The notes beneath the pieces are model-generated. The model saw only the letters and a list, made by a program, of their open reading frames with translations, had not been told where the DNA came from and did no database searches. From the NCBI RefSeq assembly GCF_005239225.2, contig NC_133301.1, forward strand, positions 12,214,318 through 12,278,317: 64,000 bases of DNA, given 5' to 3'. The translations under genes were made by a program, and so were the position numbers. The stretch comes from Populus alba. Taxonomy: Eukaryota > Streptophyta > Magnoliopsida > Malpighiales > Salicaceae. Below are positions 1-11,244 of the stretch, piece by piece. Position 1 is the stretch's first letter. Each line of letters begins with the position of its first letter.

Positions 1-1160
1 GATAAAATCAATTAAGATTGTGTTTGCATTCTAAACAAGGAGTCTTATGGTTGAAGAGAAATACGATGTGACTCTATTATTTCTGTATGTGTAGCCTCTC
101 TCCTTTTAATTTAATTTAAAAAGACACTATATTATAGTCTCCTTTTTAACTCTTTACAGCCAAAACAATTTCTTTAAAAAGCGCAGTCTCAAGTGTTTTT
201 GGAAATATTTTGTTTGTTTTTATGTTTTAAAAATATTTTTAAAAAATATTAATTTTATTTTTTTATTTTAATTTAATATTTTTTAATTTTTCTAGATATT
301 TTGATACGCTGATATCAAAAATATTTTTTTAAAAAAAAATATATCATTTTAATGTATTTATGATTGAAAAGCATTTTCAAATAAGTTATTGTGTGTTCAA
401 GAATGAGATGCTACAAGGTAAGATTAAGTGATTATAAAATTCACTTTAAATTCATAAGAATTTTTTACTATAAAAATTAATTACAAAAATAGGATAAAAA
501 ATATTATTATTATGTAATTAATGATAAAAATTACAAGATCCCTTCAAAAAAGTATATTTTGTATGGTTTACTATATAAAAATAGAGATTTAGCTGTTGGG
601 AAATTTTTTAGTCATATATTTTGTTGGTTATTGTGGGTAATCAAGATACGAAGATATAATATTAAATAAAAATAATATTTATATAATACCATGTTTTTTT
701 ATCATAATTTCTATATATATATATATATATTTTTATTTTTTTTTCGAAACTGCTAATTTTACTAAAATCTTTCACAGCCGTATTATTATTATTTTTTTTA
801 AAAATAAATTTCCTGAGTTAACGGCACAAAATCTCTCTTCTCAGTAGGGACGAGAATATGGAACAAATCCCAATACATTAACAGCCTAATACAAACAAAA
901 CGAGGATATAAACTATGTGGCAAATGAAACCAAGAGGTTGTGACTCCAAAGAGATTGAGGACAGAAATCACTTCAACTACAAGAAAGCTTTTATCCTCAA
1001 GGAAAAGTTAATATTTTTTCACCTTGATAAAATCATTCAAGATCGCGTTTGTTTTTTAAATAATAAGTCTCATGGTAGAAAAACAATTATTATGTGACTC
1101 TTTTAAGTCCGTATAAGAAGTAAAATTAATTTTATTACATGACCTTCTTGTAGTCTGGTG
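1..1160. other. AT-rich intergenic DNA
   Basis: No supported gene. Very AT-rich, with homopolymer runs. It contains one copy of the dispersed AT-rich repeat (about 200-380). A 60-codon open frame at 915-1097 shows no recognisable domain and was not accepted. Confidence 0.6.
200..380 (+). repeat. Dispersed AT-rich MITE-like repeat, copy 1
   Basis: The core reads tattttgatacgctgatatc followed by aaaaatattttt and a stretch ending attttaatgtattt. The same order of blocks recurs at about ten other places in the window in both orientations. It is a short noncoding repeat resembling the ubiquitous AT-rich elements of poplar intergenic DNA. Ends are uncertain. Confidence 0.5.
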
Positions 1161-1164
1161 GTTG

Positions 1165-1300
1165 AGAATATAGTTGTTTTTTAAAATGTTTTTTTATATT
1201 AAAATATATTAAAATTATATTTTTTTATTTTTAAAAATAATTTTTAAAATCAGTATATCAAAACGATCCAAAACACATAAAAATATTAAATTTTAGTAAA
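1165..1300 (-). repeat. Dispersed AT-rich MITE-like repeat, copy 2
   Basis: Reverse orientation. It has atattaaaatatattaaaat, then the T/A blocks and the core cagtatatcaaaacgatcc. Same family as 200-380. Confidence 0.5.
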
Positions 1301-1399
1301 TAAATAAATATTTTTTTTAAAACACGGGTATAATCGCATTTCTAAAAGATCAATAAATTACTTTCTACAACATAGACAAAATTTTTAAAAGAGTATTTA

Positions 1400-1540
1400 A
1401 AAATGTGATAGAAATTTTTTTAATTATTTTTTGCTTATAAATATATTAAAATAATATTTTTATTATTATTTTAAAAAAAATTATTTTTAACATTAATATG
1501 ATAAAATAATTTTGAAATTTTGAAAAAATATTTTTTTAAA
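1400..1540 (-). repeat. Dispersed AT-rich MITE-like repeat, copy 3
   Basis: Reverse orientation, more diverged. It carries atatattaaaataatattt followed by aaaaattatttttaacatta. Same family as 200-380, with lower certainty. Confidence 0.4.
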
Positions 1541-1578
1541 AAAAAATTAGACGCATCCCGAACCGCGTCTAATTTTTT
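1541..1578. repeat. Inverted repeat (hairpin)
   Basis: Arms at 1541-1554 (aaaaaattagacgc) and 1565-1578 (gcgtctaatttttt) are perfect 14-bp complements around a 10-base loop. It sits at the edge of a repeat cluster and may be a terminal feature of one of those elements. Confidence 0.6.
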
Positions 1579-1587
1579 TTAAAACAT

Positions 1588-2610
1588 GGTATTGTGATTG
1601 ATGTTGTGGTTTTAAAAAAATTATTTTATAAAAAGTACTTTTAGTTGAGGTTGTTTAAAAAAATATATTGTTTGGTTAAAACTGTAGTTGAAATTGAGGT
1701 TGAACAAAAAGTAATTTAATGTGTTTGGTTAAAAAAAATGCTTTTCAAATTGAGGTTATAATATAATTAATATATATATATATATATTAATGATTTTTAA
1801 TTTAAATATTGTAGATTTAACTACTGTTATTACATCATGAAATAAATAATATTAATATCAAATATTTTTTATTATTTCATTAAACTATATGTAATGTCAT
1901 TACATACGAAATCTATCAAATAAAGAACTATATTTTTCATGGTTTCTTAAGCGTGCAACAACAAAAACTGATTTTTTTAATTTATGTAATGTTATTAAAT
2001 AATAAAGATTGTGATATATTTATTATTGGAATTGCGATCAAATTCCATAAATGCTATGTCATCATGCGATATCTTTCTAATTTATGTAGTGTTATTAAAT
2101 AATTATTAAATACTAGTTTTTCGAGTAAAACACAATTTTTTTTTTAAAAATACAATTTCATTACGTACAAAAGTTATTCGACGAAAACTACAGTTTCCAT
2201 GATTTTTTGAGCGTGCACTAAAATTAGGTAAAATATTATCATGAATAAAATTGAGATTACAGTACAAGTAAATTTAATTCACCTTAAATTAATTTTTTTA
2301 AAAAAAAAAAAAGTATTGTTCACGATTAATTGCACTGGTTTTTTTAGGGGGAAAAAATAAATTTTGCTCACTGGTTTTTCAAAATAAATAAAAAAAAAAC
2401 TTTTCTTATTAATTTTTTTTTAAAAAAAAAGACATGGTGACAGTGGAGCATGCTCCACTATTCACTGACCAGTGGAGCCATGCTCCACTGTTAATACGCA
2501 CGAGAAGCAGCAAAATGATGCTTCTTAATTTTTGCGGCTGGCCAACAGAAATGATATGGGCCCTACCAAGCAAAACTGATTTTGCTTGGTTTACCAAACA
2601 TCACAATATA
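1588..2610. mobile_element. Candidate nonautonomous DNA element
   Basis: The left edge has tattgtgat at 1590-1598 and the right edge has its complement atcacaata at 2600-2608, with related sequence beyond each. Inside are palindromes at 2442-2490 and AT-rich filler with no coding sequence. No target-site duplication was recognised, so the boundaries and class are tentative. Confidence 0.3.
2442..2490. repeat. Paired palindromes
   Basis: A perfect 18-bp palindrome (agtggagcatgctccact, 2442-2459) is followed after ten bases by a near-copy at 2470-2490 that differs by one inserted c. Each can fold alone, and the two can also pair with each other. This compact duplicated structure is typical of the interior or ends of foldback elements. 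Confidence 0.75.
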
Positions 2611-3077
2611 TGATTGCAGGTAAATCTCATCCTCAGTCACACTACCAAACAGCCACTAAAGCGTATAGTCTCAACTCTCAGGTGTTTTCCTTCAACGACC
2701 AACTAAGACTGTAAATAGTCCACCCAAGTTGAGCTTCGGTATATTCAAGCTTTGGCTCGTTTAAATTTAGGACATGAACTTTTGACATGTCTATATAAAT
2801 CTTATAAACTTAATTTTCTTCATGAATTTTAAAATAAAATATATTTATATTTTTAAATTCTTCATATAACACAAAATATATAATTTCTAAGAAAAAATTG
2901 ACTGTATATTAATTTTATTAGTTATATCCAACGTGAGGTTGAAAACACTATACTCTTAAATCTAATTTTTCAAATGAATTTGCATGAGGCTCATATTTAC
3001 TAACCCCGTATGAGATTCATTTCTCACAACTATTCTACCCAATATGCATGCCTTCCCATGTTGTTGTTGTTATTAAA

Positions 3078-3352
3078 AAAAAAATTCAATCTAATAGTTT
3101 AAATTGTTAGGTGAGGTCACCGAATATTATTTATATTATTTTTTAACATGTCTCCTTAAATTAAAGCTTTTTAAACTTAAAACTTGTATAAGTTTATACT
3201 ACATTTTGCTTAATTTTTATCTAATAAATTGAAATGCTAATATTTAAATTTGTGACTACTTAGTTATCAAAACTTTTATACCGAAGATCGAAGAAACATC
3301 TTAACCCAATAATTTCAACTGTTAGGTGAGGTCCTTTATATTATTCTCTAAC
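3078..3352 (-). mobile_element. TRIM-like miniature LTR element, copy 1
   Basis: Two direct copies of a short terminal block (aatagtttaaattgttaggtg near 3093 and aataatttcaactgttaggtg near 3308) lie 215 bases apart and flank a noncoding interior. Copies at 13322 and 26828 have the same layout. In copy 3 the first repeat is followed by a degenerate initiator-tRNA primer-binding site, which marks a terminal-repeat retrotransposon in miniature. This copy lies on the minus strand. Confidence 0.5.

Positions 3353-3355
<3 letters not shown>

Positions 3356-3391
<36 letters not shown>
3356..3391. repeat. (AT)n microsatellite
   Basis: Uninterrupted AT dinucleotide run directly next to the TRIM-like copy. 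Confidence 0.95.
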
Positions 3392-3392
<1 letters not shown>

Positions 3393-3399
3393 CAAAAAT

Positions 3400-5130
3400 A
3401 ATGATAAAAAAGATTAACTACTTCTGCATTCTTGTCCCTTTTATTTTCATGTTAATGCTAATGCTTATCTTGAGGACAGGAAATCACTTTGATGGAAAGT
3501 GAACAACATTTACAATTTAATATTAGCACAATGTAACGTCAATGCTCCCAATAATAATTCTTATTATTAGTCATGGAAATGGACGTCTCTTCATCGAATC
3601 AAATTGGGATTGCATTCAAGACTGCTAATCAATAACGTTGCATTCTCAGTGGACCAGCCTGTCTTAATATTAGAAAAATAAAACAATTAACTTCGTTTTA
3701 ATTATTCCTTTTCGACTTTATTTATACATCACAACTCGTTTCACTTTGACTAAAGTTAATATTTTAATATCTCTCTCTTTTTTTTCATGATAAATTTAGT
3801 ATTAATATATACGTAAAGAGCTCCTTTTTTTTTTTTTTTTTTAACACAAATATAGTTCATTATCTTCAATATCACCATGGATTGGAAGAATGAATTTTTA
3901 AAAATTTTTTAATTTAATCTTTGATGCTTTACTTTACATAAACCAGTTCTTTTGAATCTAAATTAGAATCCACTTACGTATTTTTTTTGGGCGGAAAGGT
4001 TGAGTTGAGAAATAAATGACTAAAGTAGAAAAAAATATGTGAAATAGACGATGACCTTGAAATTTGTCCTGAAAGTTTATTGTTATCCCCACCTTTTTTA
4101 TTCTTCAGTTAATTTGTCCTTTAAATTTTAAAATTCTCATTTTGAAACCAAATTTTATTTTTTTTATTTCATATTTTTTTTTGTAAAAAAACAACTCGTT
4201 GGATTCCACTATAGAAAAAAACAAGCTCATCTTTGACACATTTTTTATCATAAGAAAAGTTAAAACTGGTGTTGATGTGAGAAACGTTTTATGGTGATTA
4301 TTTTTAAGTCTCACTGTAGCCTAAAAAAAAAAATCTTCATCAAGGATGAAATATTTTCTCCGGTTTGATTTTGTGGCATGGATTGGATTCTATTAGGTAA
4401 GAGGAATCTTATATGTATCAATTTCTATTACATAATGATTTTAATTAATAAATTCATTAAACACGATGAGGTAAATTCAGTATTGCATTATTAAATATCT
4501 AGATTTATATTTTTCTACCTTTTCATGATTCTTTCATAATTTTTTGTTAATTTTTTTTTCATCGAATTATCCCGATTTCTCTATCTAGAACACATAATAG
4601 ACATATAATTTAAATATATTTCTTGTTCAGATCATGAGTTTTATATATTAACTCAACTTTGTTTATTGTAATATTTTTTAAAATTTTGTTTTCTGTTCTC
4701 GCTGCCTTATTATTATTTTTTTTTTTTATATTATTAAGTTTATCAAGATTTAATCCAGCTATGGAATCTCTTAATTTTCTTTTAATTCAACCCCGGTATC
4801 TCGCTAGCCACCAACCTGGTTGTTTTAAATGTTCTCACACTGCAAATAAATATCGCCTGATAATTTACATATCAAAACAATTGACAAACCAACGTTGCCA
4901 GCCCAATTAGTGGCATTGATCAGGAACATTGGGGGGTTAAGAATCCAGGAAGGGGTTTACTATTAAAAATGTCCCGCGCTACCACATTACCACTAGTTTA
5001 TTAACCTCATTTTCGCTGCAATTTGGATTAAATAAATTTTTAATGTAAAAAAAATAATATCTAGAATGTTATAAATTTTTTGATATTGTTATAAAACCAG
5101 TAATAACCATTCAAACTTAAAAAGTATCGA
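3400..5130. other. Intergenic, no gene seen
   Basis: AT-rich sequence. Open frames at 4105-4314 (-) and 4659-4910 (+) are low-complexity and hydrophobic by composition, with no domain, so they were not accepted. Confidence 0.5.
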
Positions 5131-5585
5131 CTGTCGAGCAAAGTATTTTTTAAACCTAAATTTTAAATTAAATTATATAAAAATTATTTTAACAAGATAT
5201 TGTTTATCAGGTAAGTTTTAAAAAAATCAACTCAATACTAAAAATTAAAATTAAATAAAAATATCATATTAAAATATATAACTAAAACAAAAAAAAAGAT
5301 AAAAAAATAGGGTCTAAAGACCCGATAGAAATAAAATTAAATACATATTAAATGATAAACTGTCGAGCAAAGTATTTTTTAAATCTAAATTTTAAATTAA
5401 ATTATATAAAAATTATTTTAACAAGATATTGTTTATCAGGTAAGTTTTAAAAAAATCAACTCAATACTAAAAATTAAAATTAAACAAAAATATCATATTA
5501 AAATATATAACTAAAAAAAAAAAGATAAAAAAATAGGGTCAAAAGACCCGATAGAAATAAAATTAAATACATATTAAATGATAAA
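5131..5585. repeat. Tandem duplication, 229-bp period
   Basis: A block beginning ctgtcgagcaaagtattttt at 5131 is repeated from 5360. The copies differ by a handful of substitutions and a shorter A-run in the second. High identity implies a recent duplication. No coding potential. Confidence 0.85.
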
Positions 5586-6549
5586 ATTAAAAATAATCAA
5601 AAATTTTTATTATATAATAAAAAATATAAAAATCAATTTACTATCAATCAAATACTAAAGATAGAATTAAAAAAAAATCATATTAAAAAATAAAATTAAA
5701 AAATATATAATAAAAAGAGCCAAAAACCCAAAAAAATAAAAATATCATATTAAAGGGTAAATTTTGAAAAATTAGCAAAACATAAAAAATTCTAAAAAAC
5801 CTAAACAGCCAATACAAAAACCAAAAAGCATGGGCTATTTCTTTTTTTGCCCTTCTTCTTCTTCTGTTTTTTATTTTTTTATTTTTTTTATTTTAAGAGA
5901 CCTTAAAATCAATAGAATAATTTATTGGACATGTTAAGATTGTTGTGGGTCTAATTATATATAACTTTTTATTGGCTTCATGTTCGTTTCATTATTCCTT
6001 TGATTGTGAGATCCATCTTCAAATTCATTTCTAATGACAGTCATTTAAGCCATGATTTGTATTGATTTCCTTCCAAAACATTATTCAACTGATTTTCCTG
6101 TATTTACCTTTTATGTCGTGTCAAAAAAGGATTTTTTTGATAATCTTGGTACATGTGTTCAACAGTTGCCACATGTTATCCAATGAGCTACACAGCAGCG
6201 CAGTTGCACGTAAAATATATGCGTCTATAATGGATATTAACTTAACTCAGTCTAATAAAATATTCCCACGCGCTTTGTATATAGTGTACTCAACCTCCCA
6301 TGCACATGCTAATTGCTACGCACAGTGAGAGGCCAAATTGCCATTATCCTGGGCATGATTCCGGAACTCGCAAAAAAAGAGGATTTATCTTTATCTCATT
6401 GGAGCGTGCAAGACACTTTCTATGTTTGAAAGTGAAATTAAACAACAATGTTATTCCCCAGTAAATTAGAGGCAAGTAAGAGGCCAGCGTGCCTAGGGTT
6501 TAATTCAAATCCGCCGCGTGGAGTCCTCTAGTTTCTTCTGTGGTTCCTC

Positions 6550-6556
6550 TATAAAT
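6550..6556 (+). promoter_or_regulatory. TATA box of the SAM decarboxylase gene
   Basis: TATAAAT lies about 30 bases upstream of a plausible CA start near 6580, with a CT-rich leader following, as is typical of plant promoters. Confidence 0.55.
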
Positions 6557-6754
6557 TCTCTCTTTTCATCTTGCTCTCACACAAAACCCTCTGGTGCGTC
6601 TCTATATCACAAAAAAACGCCTTTCCGGCTCTCTTTCAGTTTGCTCGCATCTCTCATTCCCTTCCCAAATTTAAGTCTCTGTTTTGGTATTTTGCTAAGG
6701 CAATACGTACCCACCCTCTAGAATACTCAAAGTTTAATATCAAATATAAGATAC

Positions 6755-6932
6755 GTAAGTCTCTGAATCTAGGGTTTCTAATATTTCTCTTTGCTTGTTA
6801 TACATGTAACTCCTGCTGTTCTCTTATTTTACGTACTGGGTTTTTGATTTCGTAATACGTGAAGGTTTTTTCTGTTATTTGTAGATATATTTTGTGATCT
6901 GAATTTGGAATTATAATTCTGGGTTTTTGCAG
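6755..6932 (+). other. 5' leader intron of SAM decarboxylase
   Basis: Donor gtaagt at 6755 and acceptor tttttgcag ending at 6932, with a T-rich interior. It removes the stretch just upstream of the two small upstream ORFs. Introns at this place are usual in plant SAMDC leaders. Confidence 0.65.
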
Positions 6933-6940
6933 AGGCGTGA

Positions 6941-6949
6941 ATGTTGTGA
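6941..6949 (+). promoter_or_regulatory. Tiny uORF (Met-Leu-stop)
   Basis: ATG TTG TGA. Its stop shares its last base (6949) with the ATG of the next uORF. In plant SAMDC mRNAs this one-base overlap of a tiny and a small uORF is a conserved arrangement. The tiny uORF lets ribosomes bypass the repressive small uORF when polyamines are low. Confidence 0.85.
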
Positions 6950-7225
6950 TGGAGACAAAAGGAGGCAAAAAGAAGTCTAGTAGTAGTAGCAGTACTTCAG
7001 TTCAATACGAAGTCCCTCTTGGTTACAGCATTGAAGACGTTCGTCCAAACGGTGGCATTGAAAAGTTCCGATCTGCTGCTTACTCCAACGTATGTATCAT
7101 TCACAACTCTCAACCTAAATATCACGCACTTAAATATTTTGTTTGAAGTTTTTTTCTTTTGATAAATTTGTAATTCGTTTTCTTCTTTTGTGGGTTTGTT
7201 GCAGTGCGTGAGGATGCCATCCTGA
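6949..7225 (+). CDS. SAMDC small regulatory uORF (53 codons, spliced)
   Basis: Joined from 6949-7089 and 7205-7225 across an intron with donor gtatgt and acceptor gttgcag. The peptide starts METKGGKKK with a serine run, then PLGYSIEDVRPNGG and KFRSAAYSN, and after the intron ends CVRMPS. This is the highly conserved plant SAMDC uORF peptide (usual end CVRKPS), here with M for K. In the family it stalls or represses translation of the main frame when spermidine and spermine are high. It acts in cis during translation. The conserved second-half sequence and the intron position make the call secure. Confidence 0.9.
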
Positions 7226-7251
7226 TACGACCCGAGCACAAAAACATATAT

Positions 7252-7272
7252 ATGGCACCTTCAGTAGAGTAA
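7252..7272 (+). other. Short additional upstream ORF
   Basis: ATG GCA CCT TCA GTA GAG TAA lies between the conserved uORF and the main start. It may be removed by a possible second leader intron (GT at 7269, acceptor tttcag ending at 7360), so its presence in mature mRNA is uncertain. Confidence 0.35.
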
Positions 7273-7394
7273 ACTTTCTCATTTTCTGTTTTTCCTCTCC
7301 TTTAAATTTCCAATAAACAAAAAGAATACCAAGAAAAGCACATCAGTTTCTTCTTTCAGCAATATTTGAGCTTTCAAAATTTAGTCTCGAAACC

Positions 7395-8597
7395 ATGTTC
7401 TTTGATTCACCACCACCACCTCCTTCTCCTATCGGGTTCGAAGGCTTTGAAAAGCGCCTCGAAATCACTTTCTCTGAGCCATCCTTGTTCAATGACCCAA
7501 ATGGGCTGGGACTACGTGCCCTAACTCGATCTCAAATCGATTCAATCCTCGAACCTGCTTGTTGTACTATAGTATCTCAGCTCTCCAACACTGAGTTCGA
7601 CTCTTACGTTCTCTCCGAGTCTAGCTTGTTCATTTACCCACTAAAAATTATCCTCAAAACCTGCGGTACCACGAAGCTGCTTTTATCTGTAGACCCCATT
7701 CTGAAACTAGCTGAGTCACTCTCTCTTGATGTATGTCACGTGACTTACTCACGTGGCAGCTTCATCTTCCCTGATTACCAGCCTGCCCCTCACCGTAGCT
7801 TTGCAGAAGAAGTCACTGCTCTGAATGGGTATTTTGTGAATTTGAATGCTAATGCCTATGTTATTGGCCATCCCACCTCTGCTAACCGTAATTGGCATAT
7901 CTATGTGGCATCTAAGGATTCTAAATCACTGCCGTTGAGCAAAGATCACACGTCTGCAGTTACTCTAGAGATGTGCATGACTGGCTTGGATAGGATGAAA
8001 GCGGCTGTATTTTATAAAAAATCGGCTGATTATGCGGCTGCTGAGATGACTAAAATCTCCGGGATTAATGAGATCATGCCTAGTCACGTGATTTGTGACT
8101 TTGACTTTGACCCCTGTGGGTATTCTATGAATGGGATTGATGGTACAGCATTGTCTACAGTGCATGTGACCCCAGAGGATGGGTTCAGTTATGCTAGCTA
8201 CGAGGCTACGGGGTTCGACTGCGGTGAGGTGAAGTTGAGGGGTTTGGTGCAGAGGGTGCTCAAGTGTTTTGGACCACGTGACTTCTCTGTTGCTGTCACG
8301 TGCCATGGTGGTGGTGGTGTTGGGATCCAGTGGTGGGCAACTGAGTGTGCTGACGTGGAGGGGTACTTGTGTGACAGTGTGGTGAGGCAGGAGTTGCCAG
8401 GTGGTGGGTGTTTGGTTTACATGACTTATCATGAGGTGAAAGAGTCCAAAGGGTGCACACCTGCTAAGATGATGAACATGCCGTGCTGGAAGGATGTGGC
8501 GGAGGAGGAGGAGGTGGTGTTGGGGCTTTGTGGTGGTGGTGGTGGTGGTGGCATGATGACCTGGCCTTATATTTCGTCATTCCACGCCGTAGACTGA
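7395..8597 (+). CDS. SAMDC: S-adenosylmethionine decarboxylase proenzyme
   Basis: Makes decarboxylated SAM, the aminopropyl donor for spermidine and spermine, in the cytosol. The 400-residue, intron-free main frame has the family landmarks in order: IGFEGFEKRLE near residue 13 (active-site glutamates), the self-cleavage site YVLSESSLF with the future pyruvoyl serine at about 76, CGTTKLLL with the catalytic cysteine at about 91, the TRGSF-like turn SRGSF, DFDPCGYSMN, and HVTPEDGFSYASYE with the processing histidine at about 258. The start at 7395 follows the uORF leader. Plant enzymes usually end soon after CCWKEEE. This one continues about 25 residues through a seven-glycine run coded by a GGT microsatellite (8530-8551) to SSFHAVD. 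The N-terminus has a proline run. It looks like a full-length, diverged paralogue. Expression is probably set by the uORFs upstream. Confidence 0.95.
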   Translation: MFFDSPPPPPSPIGFEGFEKRLEITFSEPSLFNDPNGLGLRALTRSQIDSILEPACCTIVSQLSNTEFDSYVLSESSLFIYPLKIILKTCGTTKLLLSVDPILKLAESLSLDVCHVTYSRGSFIFPDYQPAPHRSFAEEVTALNGYFVNLNANAYVIGHPTSANRNWHIYVASKDSKSLPLSKDHTSAVTLEMCMTGLDRMKAAVFYKKSADYAAAEMTKISGINEIMPSHVICDFDFDPCGYSMNGIDGTALSTVHVTPEDGFSYASYEATGFDCGEVKLRGLVQRVLKCFGPRDFSVAVTCHGGGGVGIQWWATECADVEGYLCDSVVRQELPGGGCLVYMTYHEVKESKGCTPAKMMNMPCWKDVAEEEEVVLGLCGGGGGGGMMTWPYISSFHAVD

Positions 8598-8900
8598 TTA
8601 ACTTGTGGGTGGACGATTATTTATTCTCTGTTTTGATGTTTGTACGGGTCTGTCTTTGTTACTCTTACGAACAAGTCTTTAGTCTCTGGTGACTTTGGAA
8701 TAAAGGGGCTTGCTCGGCCGTGGAGGTCTTTCTTTACCTGGCTCCCAAACCTGTTTGGCGTTGAATTGAAGCTGTTTTTATTTCTCCTTGTATGATTCGG
8801 ATTTCTGAGTTATAACCATGGATTGAACTATGTCTGCTACCTTTGGCCATTTAATTCTTGATAATCCCTGAAGATTTATTGCTGAAGTCTAATCTCTCCT
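8598..8900 (+). other. SAMDC 3' untranslated region
   Basis: Mixed-composition sequence follows the stop, with an aataaa at about 8699-8704 that could direct polyadenylation. No other gene is visible here. Confidence 0.45.
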
Positions 8901-9339
8901 ATAAAACATTTGCCTTTGCCCAGTACCTGCAATATTGCTGAAGACTTGCATTCCAAGTTTCAATTTCATATTTCTGGGTGGAGGGCACCGGCAACTGTGG
9001 ATCACAATGATGAATGGTGGCGTCCTGAGATGCGATTGGCCACTCTTTTACTACCGGAAGATCAAAACTGTTTTGACATGATTGATTGATGGGCCAGTAA
9101 CAGGTGCTTTTGTACAAGAAAAGACAAGTATCAGGTCATAAAGTCTTAAAATAATAGAGGCTTTTATGCAGTAAAAGACACGAATGTATGGTCGTAGATT
9201 GTGGCACGAGGCCAGGATTCCTTGATTCTGTTAGGTTCTTTCGCCGTTGCCGTTGCCGTTGATAGACTGATAGTTGTTTTTGTATTGTAGTTGAGTTTTT
9301 TTTTTTTAAATTTATTTTTGATATGAATTTACGTAACAA

Positions 9340-9420
9340 TCTAAAATTAAGAAAAAAATAATTTTAAAAAATAAAAATAAAATAAAATAAAATATTTTTA
9401 AAATATTTTTGAAATATAAA
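9340..9420 (-). repeat. Dispersed AT-rich repeat fragment
   Basis: Short AT-rich segment with the aaaaataattttaaaaaataa block shared with the 200-380 family. Probably a truncated copy. Confidence 0.35.
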
Positions 9421-10134
9421 AATAAATAATTTCGAATTATCTTAAGTTTTTAACACTAGATTTCTAAATTTGTTTAGAGTAGCAGAGGTTATGCTTTAAG
9501 ATATATATTTTTTTGAAAATATATTAAAATAATTATATATAACAATTGAAAAAAAAAGATTTAACTGTCAAATATCCCGAGATTTCGCACTTTATCCATG
9601 CAACTCTAGTCTCTTTAACAAAAACACTAATCATGATTTTAAGCAGTCCTAAATAAGATTCCAATTCAATCAACCAGCAAATTATTTCCATGGAGAAAAA
9701 TCAATTACGAGAGGAGACCATGCCAGTCAGCAAATTGTTTCATATATGCTGGGCTGAATTAATCCGAAGAGATAGAGCCGAACTGCGAATAAAATACACG
9801 AAAGAGAAGTTCCTTGGGCTGGATGAGGGTCGTTGTAGAGTAAATTTATGAAAAAACTTTTCATCTTCTGCAGTTTTATTTTAACACGAACACAAGCTTA
9901 GACTTGACAGATCCTTCTATGATCATGTATATATCTTCAAACCCTGCAAATAGGAAGGAGAAACCAAATAAAAAGATCATCGATAAATTAGTTTTTAATT
10001 ATACAGATTGTGTAACCAGCCATGGACACCGTTAATCGGAAGTTTGGAGAGTGTAACTAGGAAGCAGAAGGTTTAAAGAAGCAGCGTTGAGACCGCTAGG
10101 AACTTGAACAGACAAAAGCTGCAAAGATTACGAG

Positions 10135-10166
<32 letters not shown>
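10135..10166. repeat. (GTCATC)n microsatellite
   Basis: Five perfect hexamer units plus a partial one, inside a locally GC-richer stretch with no supported open frame. Confidence 0.9.
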
Positions 10167-11244
10167 ATGAGGAGGGAATAGATAGTTGTCAAAAGGCTGG
10201 TCAATGGGATATAGCCGAAGAGGTTTATCGGAAGTAGAATTTAACTGATGCGCTGCTCGCGCTGCTTCGCTGTTCTGGTTAAGTTTTGTCTAATATAAAA
10301 AAAATATTTAGTTGATGGCAGTGTTTCTAGAAGAGAAAAATATTGTGAGGGTATTTGAATTGGTTTATAAGTTTTGTTGATTTTATAATATGATTATATA
10401 AAAAATTTATAATAATAAAAAATAAACTTGATTATGAAAAGATACTATTTAAATATTCTTAAAAGCTCAACCTTATTTGATAATAAATAAAAATTAAATG
10501 ATAATTGGATAACTTTATATATATATAAAAAGATTTGAAGCTTAATTACTAGTAAATCAAATGTTGGAGGGCAAATTAAATTTATTTAAAAAGGACTAAA
10601 AAGCTTGACTCGAGTTAACATGTTAAATTCATAACTCGATTATGAGATCATGATAATCTTATATAAAAAAAATTAAATAAAACAATGGAGATAAACTCTC
10701 AAGCAAACTAAATGTTAAAAGATAAACTAAAAAAAAATCTCAAAATAACCTAGGATAATTTAACTAACTCATGATTTAGAATATAAAATTAAAATAATTC
10801 TATAAAAAAAAGAAGCTATATCTAAAATATAAGATCAAGATAAATTTATATAAAAAAATAATCTTAGAACTCTTGAAATTAAAGATCCAATAACCTAATA
10901 TTGAGAACAAAAAGTAAAAAGACTTACTAAAAAAAAAAACAATTTAGTTTCATTTAATGTATAGATTAATTGAAGAATTTCTGCAACTTTTAAATCAAAT
11001 TCAAAAGGATTGGAGACGGACATCGTTGTTAAGAATCTTGGAGAAGGACTCGTTGGAAGTTTGCCTTCGTTTGCAAGTCAACTGGGCTCGGCCTCGTTTT
11101 CCTTTTTTGATGCAGGTTGGCCCAAATTCAAGAGTCTGGGCCCAATTAGGTTGAGTTCTTGTACTCTTAACTTCTACGCTTTTATGTAGACTGGGAATAT
11201 ACGGGAGAAGCAACCACGTCATTTCTAGCATGGAAACTTACTGA

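Noticed and set aside
7965..8432. 155-codon open frame on the minus strand
   Set aside because: It lies opposite the SAM decarboxylase coding sequence and has no domain. It is an antisense shadow.
8483..8692. Plus-strand frame with a tryptophan/glycine run
   Set aside because: Alternative frame over the GGT microsatellite at the SAMDC 3' end.
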